From NCBI RefSeq assembly GCF_002250705.1, contig NZ_NMVP01000034.1:62001-126000 (forward strand): a DNA stretch of 64,000 nt, in the 5' to 3' direction. This document shows, one piece after another, positions 25,909-35,000 of this stretch. Source of the stretch: Enemella evansiae. Lineage in GTDB: Bacteria > Actinomycetota > Actinomycetes > Propionibacteriales > Propionibacteriaceae. The stretch's first letter is position 1. Each line of letters starts with the position of its first letter. The notes beneath the pieces were generated by a model, which saw only the letters and a program-made list of their open reading frames with translations, was not told the DNA's origin and searched no databases. A program made the translations under genes and the position numbers.

Positions 25909-26868
25909 GTGCCGCACTCTTCGACCTCCCGCACCCCGGACCGCACCTGGCTCGTCGCACTCGCTGCCGCGATGTGGGGCTTCTCCGGGTTGTTGCGCTC
26001 GCCGCTCTCCAAGGAGTACGCCTCCACCTCGATCGTGCTGGGCGAGCACGTGCTGCTGGTGCTGCTCACCTCTCCCCTGCTGATCGGGGCACTGCGGGCC
26101 TGGTGGCGGGCGAGCCTGCGGACCAGGATCGCCACCCTGGTGATCGGTGCGGGGTCCTCGGCGCTGGCGACGGTGATGTTCACCCTGGCCTTCCGCTACG
26201 GCGACCCGATCACCCCGCAGGTGCTGCAGAAACTGCAGCCGCTGATCGCGATCACCTTCGCCGCCCTGCTGCTCGGCGAGCGGCTGCGGCCGAAGTTCTG
26301 GCTCTTCCTGGCACCGGCGGTCGCGGGCGCCTGGCTGCTGGCGTTCCCGAACCCGCTCTCGGTCGGAGTGAAGTCGCTGATCCCCGCCCTGCTCGGCCTC
26401 GGTTCGGCCGCGCTCTGGGCACTGGGCACCGTGCTCGGCCGGCTGGCCAGCACCGAGCTGAAGTTCTTCCAGGTCACCGCGCTGCGCTTCTTCTTCGGCA
26501 TGCTGACCCTGCTGATCGTGGCACTGGGTACCGGGGCCCCGCTGGTGCTGCCGGTGAGCACCTGGCCGCGGCTGCTGTCGCTCGCCCTGGTACCGGGGTT
26601 GCTGGCGCTGGTGCTCTACTACTACGGGCTGCGCTCCACCCCGGCCGCCCGCGCCACCCTGGCCGAGCTGGCGTTCCCGCTGACCGCCGCCGCGGTCGGG
26701 GTGTTCATCCAGCACGCCAGCCTGTCGGCGACCCAGTGGGTCGGGTTCGTCGTGGTGCTGGCCACCGTGGTCGCACTGGCCTGGCATGAGCACCGCAGCC
26801 GGGTACCGGCGGTGGCGGCGGCCTCGTCGCCGCGGCAACCCGACCGCGTCCCAGCGGACACCCGCTGA
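25909..26868 (+). CDS. EamA/DMT-family transporter
   Basis: Ten-helix drug/metabolite transporter of 319 aa with two EamA repeats: the first starts at [18 protein letters not shown], the second near [17 protein letters not shown]. The GTG at 25909 leaves a 93-bp intergenic region holding a LysR box; in-frame ATGs at 25837 and 25846 would start inside that box. The arginine/proline-rich C-terminal tail is probably cytoplasmic. Members export amino acids or other metabolites. The substrate is not evident. Confidence 0.82.
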   Translation: MPHSSTSRTPDRTWLVALAAAMWGFSGLLRSPLSKEYASTSIVLGEHVLLVLLTSPLLIGALRAWWRASLRTRIATLVIGAGSSALATVMFTLAFRYGDPITPQVLQKLQPLIAITFAALLLGERLRPKFWLFLAPAVAGAWLLAFPNPLSVGVKSLIPALLGLGSAALWALGTVLGRLASTELKFFQVTALRFFFGMLTLLIVALGTGAPLVLPVSTWPRLLSLALVPGLLALVLYYYGLRSTPAARATLAELAFPLTAAAVGVFIQHASLSATQWVGFVVVLATVVALAWHEHRSRVPAVAAASSPRQPDRVPADTR

Positions 26869-26902
26869 GGCGTACGCCCGGACGCGCTCTAGAGTGCGAA
26901 CC

Positions 26903-27904
26903 ATGATCCAGATCGGTTACAAGGCCTCCGCCGAACAGTTCGGCCCCCGACGACTCGCCGACTATGCGGTGCAGGCCGAGGAACTCGGCTTCGATTCGGT
27001 CACCATCTCCGATCATTTCCAACCCTGGCGGCACAAGGGCGGGCACGCCCCCAACTCGCTGGCCTGGCTCTCCCACGTCGGCGCACGCACCGAACGGGTG
27101 CTGCTCGGCACCTCGGTGCTCACCCCGACCTTCCGCTACAACCCGGCAGTGCTGGCGCAGTTCTTCGCCACCATGGGCTGCCTCTATCCGGGCCGGGTGA
27201 TGCTCGGCGTGGGCACCGGTGAGGCCCTCAACGAGATCGCCGTCGGCCTGCCCGAATGGCCGGATTTCAAGGAGCGGTTCGCCCGGCTGCGCGAGTCGGT
27301 ACGCCTGATGCGCGCGCTGTGGACCCAGGACCGGGTCACCTTCGAGGGCGATTACTACCGCACCGTGGACGCGATGATCTACGACCGCCCCGACCAGCCG
27401 ATCCCGGTCTACGTGGCCGCCGGCGGGCCGACCATGGCCAAGTACGCGGGCCGTCAGGGCGACGGGTTCATCTGCACCTCCGGCAAGGGCGCCGAGCTCT
27501 ACCGCGACCAGCTGGTACCGGCGGTCAAGGAGGGCGCCGAACTGAACAAGCGCGAGTTCGACTCGATCGACCGGATGATCGAGATCAAGCTCTCCTACGA
27601 CCCGGATCCCGAACGGGCACTGGAGAACACCCGGTTCTGGGCGCCGCTGTCGCTGACCAAGGAGCAGAAGCACGACATCACCGACCCCGAGGAGATGGAG
27701 GAGGCGGCCGACGCGCTGCCGATCGAGCAGGTCGCCAAGCGCTGGATCGTGGCCTCCACCCCGGAACAGGCCATCGAGGGGCTGAAGTTCTACACCGATC
27801 TCGGCTTCAACCACCTGGTCTTCCACGCCCCCGGTGACGACCAGTCCCGCTTCCTGACCACCTTCTCCGAACAGGTGATGGCCGGCGCCCGCGAACTCGG
27901 CTGA
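26903..27904 (+). CDS. fgd: F420-dependent glucose-6-phosphate dehydrogenase
   Basis: Cytoplasmic luciferase-like TIM-barrel enzyme of 333 aa that oxidises glucose-6-phosphate to 6-phosphogluconolactone and reduces cofactor F420. It closely follows the mycobacterial Fgd1 pattern: [35 protein letters not shown] and [12 protein letters not shown]. The residues equivalent to catalytic His40, Trp44 and Glu109 are His38, Trp42 and Glu107. The C-terminal NHLVFHAPG also matches. The ATG at 26903 starts directly at MIQIGYK. It shows that the organism makes and uses F420. Confidence 0.95.
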   Translation: MIQIGYKASAEQFGPRRLADYAVQAEELGFDSVTISDHFQPWRHKGGHAPNSLAWLSHVGARTERVLLGTSVLTPTFRYNPAVLAQFFATMGCLYPGRVMLGVGTGEALNEIAVGLPEWPDFKERFARLRESVRLMRALWTQDRVTFEGDYYRTVDAMIYDRPDQPIPVYVAAGGPTMAKYAGRQGDGFICTSGKGAELYRDQLVPAVKEGAELNKREFDSIDRMIEIKLSYDPDPERALENTRFWAPLSLTKEQKHDITDPEEMEEAADALPIEQVAKRWIVASTPEQAIEGLKFYTDLGFNHLVFHAPGDDQSRFLTTFSEQVMAGARELG

Positions 27905-27989
27905 GCGAGTACGCGGATCTGCCACTGCGCTGGTCAGCGGCAGCGCCGCCCTGGCGATGAGGTGCGCGAGGTGGCACCGGGCTGACGCG

Positions 27990-28523
27990 TCACTGCGTCG
28001 CCCGGAAACGCCTCCCGGGATCAAGCATCCAGAACAGGGGCATCAGGACAGTGGCCAGCGCGAGCAGAAGTCCCCCGATCCAGTCAGACCCAACGGTGCC
28101 GCGCCGGTTCCGCACGAGCCAGATCAGGAGCGGCAATCCGAGATACCCGACGAATGTCGTGAGCGTCATGGTGCCGCCCTGCAGGCCCACCGCGAGCGCG
28201 AGCCAGAACGTCGAGTAGACCCGGGCGTTCACACCGAGCTGAACCAATGTGATGATCCAGAAGCTGATGAACAAGATCACCCACCCATAGCCGAGCAGCC
28301 ACTCATGCGCGAGAGACCACTCGTTGGCAATCGTCAGCCAACCCATGTCGACACCGACGCTCTCCAGAGCCAACCTGACGACATCCAATGGGCGCATCCC
28401 GACGAATAGGCCGACTAGCGCAACGACTCCGGCGGCGGCGCAGGCATACGGATAGGCCATGCTGAGGATCGGACGGGATCGTGCGAACTCGATCCCCTGC
28501 TTCGCGACGGTAGCCAACTCCAT
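27990..28523 (-). CDS. Small hypothetical integral membrane protein
   Basis: Unrecognised protein of 177 aa with four or five hydrophobic helices: about residues 23-45, 72-96, 103-125 and 145-166. The ATG at 28523 has GGAGG six bases upstream; upstream in-frame codons run into an AT-rich nested palindrome and are not credible starts. Composition is less GC-rich than its neighbours around the start. It stands alone on the minus strand between fgd and tig. No conserved domain is recognised. Confidence 0.65.
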   Translation of the reverse strand: MELATVAKQGIEFARSRPILSMAYPYACAAAGVVALVGLFVGMRPLDVVRLALESVGVDMGWLTIANEWSLAHEWLLGYGWVILFISFWIITLVQLGVNARVYSTFWLALAVGLQGGTMTLTTFVGYLGLPLLIWLVRNRRGTVGSDWIGGLLLALATVLMPLFWMLDPGRRFRATQ

Positions 28524-28594
28524 GATCGCCTCCTTGCCTCGGTCGATCTGAAGTCTGCAGGTCGCCACTGACAGTCCACCCCAAACCCGAAAAA

Positions 28595-28659
28595 TGACCA
28601 TGGAATATTCGCACTTATATCCGAATACTTCGGATGAGGGGCCGAATATTCCATGATCA
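28595..28659. repeat. AT-rich nested inverted repeat
   Basis: Outer arms TGACCATGGAATATTCG (28595-28611) and CGAATATTCCATGATCA (28643-28659) match at 16 of 17 positions. Inside them a second perfect stem ATCCGAA/TTCGGAT (28619-28635) has a 3-nt loop. The block is strikingly AT-rich against the surrounding DNA and lies 72 bp upstream of the small membrane protein gene. It could be a cruciform regulatory site or a mobile-element remnant. Confidence 0.75.
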
Positions 28660-28685
28660 TTCATTGAGACCCGGGAGAAGACGAC

Positions 28686-28713
28686 GCGGCCCGCCCCCGA
28701 GGGGACGGGCCGC
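28686..28713. terminator. GC hairpin downstream of tig
   Basis: GCGGCCCG-CCCCC-GA-GGGG-A-CGGGCCGC forms a strong stem about 29 bp after the tig stop. On the plus strand it is followed by TTTCG, on the minus strand by a weak pyrimidine stretch. Likely the tig terminator. Confidence 0.65.
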
Positions 28714-28741
28714 TTTCGCGTACCAGGTCTGAACCGGCCGA

Positions 28742-30196
28742 TCAGGCCTTGTCGTCGGCCTTCGCCTCGTCGGCCTTGTCGCCCGACTCATCGGCGCGGG
28801 CCTCGGTCTCACCGGCCTCCGCCTCAGCAGCCTCCGCCTCGGCGTCCTCGGCCTCCGGGTCGGCGTAGGTGCCGTCACCGCGCAGGTTGGCCAGGTTCAG
28901 GTCCTCGCCGTCGGGGCCGGTGACCTTCGCGGCCTCGACCATCAGCGCGAGCGCCTTGCCGCGGCGGATCTCGGTCATCCACTCGGCCATGTGGTTGTGC
29001 TCCATCATGTGCTGCGCCTCCTGCTCGGGGGAGGTGCCGCTCTGCTGGGCCTTGCGGATGATGTGCTGGGTCAGGTCGTTCTGGTCCACCCCGACCTCAC
29101 GGTCGTCGGCGATCTTGTCCAGCACCAGCTGGGCCTTCAGCGCATCGCGGGAGCGGGTGTCGACCTCGGCCCAGAACTCCTCGGCGGTCTGCTCGGTCTC
29201 GCCGTCCTCGAGGTACTGGTCCAGGGTCAGCCCGGCCTGGGCCAGCTGGCCGTTGATCTGCTCGTGGCGGGCCTGCACCTCGGCCTCGATCAGCTTCTCC
29301 GGCAGGTCCATCTCGACCTTCTCGATGACCGCCTCGAGGACCTTGTCCCGGGCGTTGGCGGCCTGCTCGAGCCGGCTCATCCGAACCAGGTTCTCCGACA
29401 GGTCGGCCTTCATCTCCTCGACGGAGTCGAACTCCGAGACCAGCTGGGCGAACTCGTCGTCGATCTCCGGCAGCTCCTGCTGCTGGACCTTCTGCACGGT
29501 CACCTTGATGTCGGCCTGCTCGCCGCGCAGCGGGCCGCCGACCAGCTCGGAGGTGAAGGTGACCTCCTCGCCGGCGGACTTGCCGGTGACGGCCTCGTCC
29601 AGGCCGTCCAGCATGCCGCCGGAGCCGAGGGTGTAGGTGATGCCCTCGGCGGTCGCCTCGGCCAGCTCCTCACCGTTCTTGGAGCCGACCAGATCGAGGG
29701 TGACCACGTCGCCCTCGGCGGCCGGGCGGTCCACGTCCACCTGGGTGGCGAAGCGCTCACGCAGGGTCTGCAGCTGGGTCTCGAGCTGCTCGTCGCCGAC
29801 CTCGGGCTTCTCCACCTCGACGGTGATCGACTCGAAGTCGGGCACCTCGAACTCGGGCCGGACGTCGACCTCGGCGGTGAATTCGACCAGCTCGTTGTCC
29901 TCGAGCTTGGTCACCTCGACCTCGGGCTCGCCGAGCGGGTTGAGGTTGTTCTCGGTGACGGCCTTGCCGTAGAGCTCGGGCAGCGAGGAGTTGATCGCCT
30001 CCTGCAGCACCACACCCCGGCCGAAGCGCTGGTCGATGACCATCGGCGGGACCTTGCCGGCCCGGAAGCCGGGAATGTTGACCTGGCCCGCGATGTCGCG
30101 GTACGCCTTGTCCAGGGCGGGCTTCAGCTCGGCGAAGGGCACCTCGACGGTGATCTTGACCCGGGACGGGCTCAGCTGCTCAACGGTGCTTGGCAA
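28742..30196 (-). CDS. tig: Trigger factor (ribosome-associated chaperone and peptidyl-prolyl isomerase)
   Basis: Folding chaperone of 484 aa that binds the ribosome exit tunnel. The N-terminal domain has the ribosome-docking loop GFRAGKVPP (residues 43-51). An FKBP-like PPIase domain follows at about residues 155-245 and a helical C-terminal domain to about 420. The tail from about 435 is Ala/Glu/Asp-rich and low-complexity, common in actinobacterial trigger factors. The start codon is TTG at 30196, chosen because AGGAG lies six bases upstream. It is separated from clpP1 by accessory genes. Confidence 0.96.
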   Translation of the reverse strand: MPSTVEQLSPSRVKITVEVPFAELKPALDKAYRDIAGQVNIPGFRAGKVPPMVIDQRFGRGVVLQEAINSSLPELYGKAVTENNLNPLGEPEVEVTKLEDNELVEFTAEVDVRPEFEVPDFESITVEVEKPEVGDEQLETQLQTLRERFATQVDVDRPAAEGDVVTLDLVGSKNGEELAEATAEGITYTLGSGGMLDGLDEAVTGKSAGEEVTFTSELVGGPLRGEQADIKVTVQKVQQQELPEIDDEFAQLVSEFDSVEEMKADLSENLVRMSRLEQAANARDKVLEAVIEKVEMDLPEKLIEAEVQARHEQINGQLAQAGLTLDQYLEDGETEQTAEEFWAEVDTRSRDALKAQLVLDKIADDREVGVDQNDLTQHIIRKAQQSGTSPEQEAQHMMEHNHMAEWMTEIRRGKALALMVEAAKVTGPDGEDLNLANLRGDGTYADPEAEDAEAEAAEAEAGETEARADESGDKADEAKADDKA

Positions 30197-30350
30197 GGTC
30201 TACTCCTGATCAAATGATTCCTGGATTCCGGTACGCCGGGCGTACCGCTCACTGCCCCCGCAGGGGCACACCCGCGCAATGCTATCGCCCACCCGGCAGC
30301 GCGAGGCAAATGCCGATCCGGCCGGTTGCCCGGCACCGGCGGTGGATGGG

Positions 30351-30423
30351 TCGGGGCGACAGGACTCGAACCTGCGATCTCCTGCTCCCAAAGCAGGCGC
30401 GCTAGCCACTACGCTACGCCCCG
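30351..30423 (-). tRNA. tRNA-Pro (anticodon TGG)
   Basis: 73-nt cloverleaf on the reverse strand. The acceptor stem CGGGGCG pairs with CGCCCCG; the anticodon stem CCTGC/GCAGG encloses loop TTTGGGA with anticodon TGG; the T arm contains GGTTCGAGTCC. The 3' CCA is not encoded. Confidence 0.95.
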
Positions 30424-30489
30424 GCGCGAACGCGCCCCCGCAGTGTAACCCGCGGAGGCGACGCTTCGCCCAATCGAACCGGGTCGGCC

Positions 30490-31230
30490 TCAGGCCGCCT
30501 TCGGCATCTTCGGGGCGTAGAAGATGATCCGGCTGTCCCAGTTCTCGCGTTCCTTGTTGAAGTCCCAGCAGATCATGATCGCCAGCTGCGCCGGGCCGGT
30601 CGGGTTGAAGAAGACGCCGGAGGCCGGGTCGTAGGTCTTCTCCCAGACCTTGAGGTTGTTGGTGTAGCGGTAGCAGACCTGCTTGCCCTCACCGTCGGAG
30701 ATCTTGATGACATCGCCCTCCTTGAGGGCCTTGTTGCCACCGTCATAGAGCTGGTTCCCCAGCGCGTTTCCGGTCTGGTAGGTGTGGATCGTCAGGATCA
30801 CGTTGCCCTGGGCCGAGCCGACCTCGGGGCTGCCGTTGTACCAGGCGGTGGTGTTCGACGCGCTCTTCGGCGGGGCGCCGGGGTTGCCGGCCTCGTCCTT
30901 GCCGACGGTGATCATCGGCGAATCGACGCCGATCCGCTCGACAGTCAGCTTCTTGGGGTCCTTGATGTCCTCATCGGTGTTGGTGCACGACTCGGTGGCC
31001 GGCGTCTTGCTCCCGGTGGGCGATGCGGGCGGGGCCGCGGTGCTGGTGGTCGCGACGGGGGTCGGCTCGGAGCTCTCGAAGCTCGGCTCCTGCGGGGCCG
31101 GATTCGGCGTGGCCGCCACCTCGGTGGTGGTCTGCTTGGGGCCGAAGGCGAAGATCGCCCCCACCACCACGATGGCCACGACGACCAGGCCCAGGACGAC
31201 CTGGACGACTCGGTTCTTCAGAAACTGCAT
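30490..31230 (-). CDS. Class E/F-like sortase family protein
   Basis: Membrane-anchored transpeptidase-like protein of 246 aa. One N-terminal helix (residues 8-30) is followed by a Pro/Thr/Ser-rich linker (about 31-85) and a sortase beta-barrel. The catalytic set is visible: His149 in LTIHTY, Cys221 in MICWDF and Arg234 in DSRIIF. The ATG at 31230 has GGGAG directly upstream. It sits alone between two tRNA genes with no LPXTG substrate or pilin gene nearby, as is common for housekeeping or class F sortases in actinobacteria. It probably attaches proteins to the cell wall. Confidence 0.85.
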   Translation of the reverse strand: MQFLKNRVVQVVLGLVVVAIVVVGAIFAFGPKQTTTEVAATPNPAPQEPSFESSEPTPVATTSTAAPPASPTGSKTPATESCTNTDEDIKDPKKLTVERIGVDSPMITVGKDEAGNPGAPPKSASNTTAWYNGSPEVGSAQGNVILTIHTYQTGNALGNQLYDGGNKALKEGDVIKISDGEGKQVCYRYTNNLKVWEKTYDPASGVFFNPTGPAQLAIMICWDFNKERENWDSRIIFYAPKMPKAA

Positions 31231-31327
31231 TTCTCCCACTCCCCCGACGCTCCGGCACTTGCAGGGTAGTCGCTGAACCGGCCAGGCCCCAATCAGCGCC
31301 ACCGCGCAGGATGCGGAAATCTCCGTC

Positions 31328-31401
31328 TGGAGCGGATGACGGGAATCGAACCCGCGTAGCCAGTTTGGAAGACTGGGGCTCTACCATTGAGCTACATCCG
31401 C
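31328..31401 (-). tRNA. tRNA-Gly (anticodon TCC)
   Basis: 74 nt including an encoded CCA. Acceptor GCGGATG/CATCCGC, D arm GCTCAATGGTAGAGC, anticodon stem CCAGT/ACTGG with loop CTTCCAA (anticodon TCC), T arm GGGTTCGATTCCC. Confidence 0.95.
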
Positions 31402-31490
31402 GCGCACGCAACCGTGCGGCGTACAGCATAGCCCAACCGGGCGGTCCTCGGATCGCACGCCGGCCGCCCGCGATGCGGCAGACTGACCCC

Positions 31491-31868
31491 GTGACCGACG
31501 ATCGACGCTCCTCCCTCGCCCGGCGACTGCTGCCCGGGGGCAGCGAGCCGGATCCCCGGTTCACGCTGGCCAATGAGCGCACCTTCCTCGCCTGGATCCG
31601 CACCTCGCTGGCGCTGCTCGGCGGCGGTGTCGCCCTGGAGGCGTTCACCTTCGACATCTTCCATCCCGAGCTGCGACGGGCCGCGTCGCTGATCCTGGTG
31701 ATCACCGCGCTGGTGATGGCGGGCACCGCGGTCGGGCGCTGGCTCCGGGTGGAGCGAGCGATGCGGGAGAACCGGCCGTTGCCGATGCCGAGCATGGTGC
31801 CGATCCTCGGACTCGGCGTGCTGCTCTCCGCCGCGGCCCTGGCCTTCATCGTCGCCACGGCCCGATGA
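31491..31868 (+). CDS. YidH-like DUF202 membrane protein
   Basis: Small inner-membrane protein of 125 aa with three helices (about residues 35-52, 61-80 and 100-122). The DUF202 signature RFTLANERTFLAWIRTSLAL is present near residues 23-42. Start is GTG at 31491; an ATG at 31473 adds six residues, and neither has a clear ribosome site. It is followed 10 nt later by a second DUF202 protein, the usual tandem pair. Function is unknown. Confidence 0.85.
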   Translation: MTDDRRSSLARRLLPGGSEPDPRFTLANERTFLAWIRTSLALLGGGVALEAFTFDIFHPELRRAASLILVITALVMAGTAVGRWLRVERAMRENRPLPMPSMVPILGLGVLLSAAALAFIVATAR

Positions 31869-31878
31869 GGCGGCGCTG

Positions 31879-32211
31879 ATGTCCACCAGGGTCCCCAGCC
31901 ACGACGACCCCGGGCTGCAACCCGAGCGCACCACACTGGCCTGGAGCCGCACCGCGATGGCGCTGTTCCTGGTCGGGTTGCTGCTGTTGCGCTACGTCGG
32001 CCACTACGGGCCCTGGGTGCTCACCGCGGTGGGGCTGATCAGCGTGGTCGCCCTGATCACCTCACTCACCCATCGGGTCCGGCACCGCCGCGGTGTGCAC
32101 AGCATCAGCGACGACACCCTGCAGCCACCGATCTGGTCGGTGCTGCTGCTCGGCGGCAGCGTCGGGTTGTTCGCGCTGGTCGCCCTGATCGTCATCCTGG
32201 TGAAGGGCTGA
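31879..32211 (+). CDS. Second DUF202 membrane protein
   Basis: 110 aa with three helices and the family motif GLQPERTTLAWSRTAMAL near the N-terminus. It is a divergent partner of the upstream DUF202 gene and is followed 3 nt later by the cardiolipin synthase, so the three genes likely form one membrane-related operon. The biochemical role is unknown. Confidence 0.85.
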   Translation: MSTRVPSHDDPGLQPERTTLAWSRTAMALFLVGLLLLRYVGHYGPWVLTAVGLISVVALITSLTHRVRHRRGVHSISDDTLQPPIWSVLLLGGSVGLFALVALIVILVKG

Positions 32212-32214
32212 GGC

Positions 32215-33685
32215 ATGGATTGGAACAGCATCAACTGGGCCCAGGTCTGGTCGATCGTGGTGGTGATCATCGACTACGGGATCAAGATCGTCGCGGTCGG
32301 CACCGTGCCGGAGAACCGCTCCCCCTCCTCGTCCTCGGCCTGGCTGCTGATCATCCTGCTGGTACCGATCGTCGGGTTGCCGCTGTACCTGCTGATCGGC
32401 AGTCCCTATCTGCGCGGGAAACGGCGCGAGATCCAGGCGTACGCCACCAGGGCGCTCGCGGGCCGGCTCGAACCGGACCCGGACTACCCGCCCGGCTTCA
32501 CCGCGCCGCCGGGGGTGGCCTCGATCGCCCGCGGCAACCGGGAACTCACCTCGTTCCCGATGATCACCGGCCACTGCCGCCGGGTGCTGCCCACCGACGT
32601 CTCCTTCGACGAGATGGCCGCGGCCGTCGAGGCCGCCCAGCACACCGTGCACGCGGAGTTCTACATCATGTCCTGGGATTCGGTGACCGACCGCTTCTGC
32701 ACCGCGCTCACCGATGCGGCCGCCCGTGGGGTGACGGTCCGGGTGCTGTTCGACCAGCTCGGCAGCCAGGGCTACCCGGAGTACAAGAAGCTTCAGACCG
32801 GGCTGACCGCCGCCGGCGTCCAGTGGCACGCGATGATGCCGCTGCACCCGCTGCGTGGCCAATGGCGCCGGCCCGATCTGCGCAATCACCGCAAGCTGCT
32901 GATCGTCGACGACGAGGTGGCGTTCATGGGGTCGATGAACATGATCGACCCGACCTATCTGAAGGCGAAGAATCGCCGCCGGAACCTGCACTGGCTGGAT
33001 CTGAACGTCGAGGTCTCCGGGCCGATCGTTGCCCAGCTCGCCCAGGTGTTCGCGCTCGACTGGTTCCAGGAGACCGAGGAGCTCGTCCGCGACCGCGACG
33101 ACGAGGCCGCCTCCGCGCACGAGCACAGCACGATGGCCCCGATGCAGCTGGTGCCCTCGGGTCCGGGCTTCCGCACCGAACCGAACCTGCGGATGTTCGT
33201 CGGCCTGGTCAATCTTGCCCAGCGTGAGCTGGATCTGGTCAGCCCGTATTTCGTGCCCGACGAGGCGCTGATGCTGGCCATCACCACCGCGGCCCAGCGC
33301 GGCGTCCGGGTGCGGTTTGTACGCCTCGGAGCGCGGGGACCAGTTCATGGTGCACCACGCCCAGCAGTCCTACTACGACGCGCTGCTGGAGGCGGGTGTG
33401 CACATCCACCTCTATCGGGCGCCGACGATCCTGCACACCAAGCTGATGGTGGTGGACAACCAGCTCGCGGTGATCGGGTCGTCCAACATGGACATGCGCT
33501 CGTTCTTCCTCGACTTCGAGGTGTCGCTGTTCGCGGTCGATCCGGAGATGATCCACGACCTGGAGAGCGTGCTGCAGGACTACCGGGACAACTCCTTCGA
33601 GCTGATGCTTTCCCAGTGGCGCAAGCGATCGGTGTGGGTGCGCTACACCGACAACGTGATGCGGTTGACCTCGGCGGTGATGTGA
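32215..33685 (+). pseudogene. cls: Cardiolipin synthase (phospholipase D family), interrupted by a one-base frameshift
   Basis: Membrane enzyme that makes cardiolipin from phosphatidylglycerol. It starts at ATG 32215 with two N-terminal helices (residues 9-60). The first HKD motif (His225, Lys227, Asp232) is in NHRKLLIVDD. The frame is intact to GVRVRF near residue 367, then shifts; the next frame continues YASERGDQFMVHHAQQSYYD and carries the second HKD motif, LHTKLMVVDN (about 33431), to the stop at 33685. The break is in a T-run, 33316-33318, where two T would keep one frame. Both catalytic halves are well preserved, so sequence error is as likely as a true lesion. Confidence 0.82.
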
Positions 33686-33695
33686 CCGCCGAGCC

Positions 33696-35000
33696 TCAGT
33701 ACTGGTTGGCCACGAACAGGTCCTGGGCCGGGAAACGGGTGAGCACCTCGGTGCCGTATTCGGTGACCACCACCTCCTCCTCGATCCGGGCCGCGGAGAT
33801 GCCGTCGGAGGCCGGACAGTAGGTCTCCATCGCGAACACCATGCCCGGACGCAGCTCGACCGGGTCGGCGAAGGAGTTCAACCGGGAGATGATCGGCCGC
33901 TCGTGCAGCCCCAACCCCAGCCCGTGCGCGAACTGCAACCCGAACGCCGCCAGCTCGTTCTCGAAGCCGAAATCGGTGGCCTTCGGCAGCACCGCGGCGA
34001 CCTGGTCCGAGCCCACTCCGGGCCGGATGGCATCGAGGGCCCGATCCATCCATTCCCTTGCCTGCTTGTACGCATCGCGCTGCGGCTCGGTCGCCCAGCC
34101 CACCCCGAAGGTGCGGTAGTAGCAGGTGCGGTAGCCGTTGAAGGAATGGATGATGTCGAAGAACGCCTGGTCCCCGGGGCGGATGATCCGATCGGTGAAA
34201 TTGTGCGGATGCGGGTTGCAGCGCTCGCCGGAGATCGCGTTGATCGCCTCCACCTGATCGCTGCCGTATTCGTAGAGCCGCTTGTTGGCGAGCGCGACGA
34301 TCTCGTTCTCCCGGACACCGGGTTTCAACGCCTCGACGATGTCCTGATAGACCCCGTCGACCATCGCCGCCGCCTGGTTGAGCAGCATGATCTCATCGGC
34401 GCTCTTGATCACCCGGGCATCCAGCATGTGCTGCTGGGCATCCACCACCCGCAACCCCTGGCGCTGCATCTCGAACAGGAACGGCGGTTCCACCAGATCC
34501 ACCCCGACCGGCGCATCCGCCAGCCCGCGCTCGTTCAACAGCGAGCGGATCTCCTCGATCGCGGTCCGCATCAACCCGGTCGGCTCCGGGGCGACCGCCC
34601 CCTTGAAACCGAGGAAACCGGGCCGGTGGTTCTCGGTGGGCAGCCAGTCGGAATAGAGCTGGTGATGCTTCACCGCCGACCCGAAATCCCACAGGATCGG
34701 CTCCGCGTCCCGCATCAGCAACGCGTAGCGGATCATCTTGTCGCCCAGCGCGCCACCGATCCAGGTCTGGGTGGTGTAGCGGATGTTGTAGAAGTCGAAG
34801 AGCAGGAAGGCTCCGCATTCGCTGCTCTCCAACGCTTCCCTGGCCCGACCCAGGCGGTAGTTGCGCAACCGGTCGAAGTCGACCCGGTGCTCGTAATCGA
34901 CGCCGAGCTGACCGGGGGCGCCGAGCGGGCGGACCCCGGCCGGCCGCTGCGACGGCCGCTCGAAATCAGTCGCCGGCCGGTGCTGCTGCGCCGCGCTCAC
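33696..35000 (-). CDS. M24-family (creatinase/aminopeptidase P/DddP-like) hydrolase with altered metal site
   Basis: Cytoplasmic pita-bread-fold protein of 434 aa with an N-terminal creatinase-like domain (FDFYNIRYTTQTW near residues 68-80) and a C-terminal M24 domain from about residue 200. Of the five canonical metal ligands, Asp282, His359 (FAHGLGLGLHERP), Glu392 (AMETYCP) and a Glu in RIEEEV are present, but the second Asp is replaced by Cys293 in GYRTCYYRTF. It may bind metal differently or be metal-free. The GTG start at 35000 overlaps the upstream dehydrogenase stop, and the gene ends the branched-chain-type ABC operon, so it likely hydrolyses the imported amide or peptide-like compound. 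Confidence 0.75.
   Translation of the reverse strand: MSAAQQHRPATDFERPSQRPAGVRPLGAPGQLGVDYEHRVDFDRLRNYRLGRAREALESSECGAFLLFDFYNIRYTTQTWIGGALGDKMIRYALLMRDAEPILWDFGSAVKHHQLYSDWLPTENHRPGFLGFKGAVAPEPTGLMRTAIEEIRSLLNERGLADAPVGVDLVEPPFLFEMQRQGLRVVDAQQHMLDARVIKSADEIMLLNQAAAMVDGVYQDIVEALKPGVRENEIVALANKRLYEYGSDQVEAINAISGERCNPHPHNFTDRIIRPGDQAFFDIIHSFNGYRTCYYRTFGVGWATEPQRDAYKQAREWMDRALDAIRPGVGSDQVAAVLPKATDFGFENELAAFGLQFAHGLGLGLHERPIISRLNSFADPVELRPGMVFAMETYCPASDGISAARIEEEVVVTEYGTEVLTRFPAQDLFVANQY

Noticed and set aside
30351..31401. tRNA genes as integration sites of a mobile island
   Set aside because: No integrase gene and no duplicated 3' tRNA end was seen in the neighbouring sequence.
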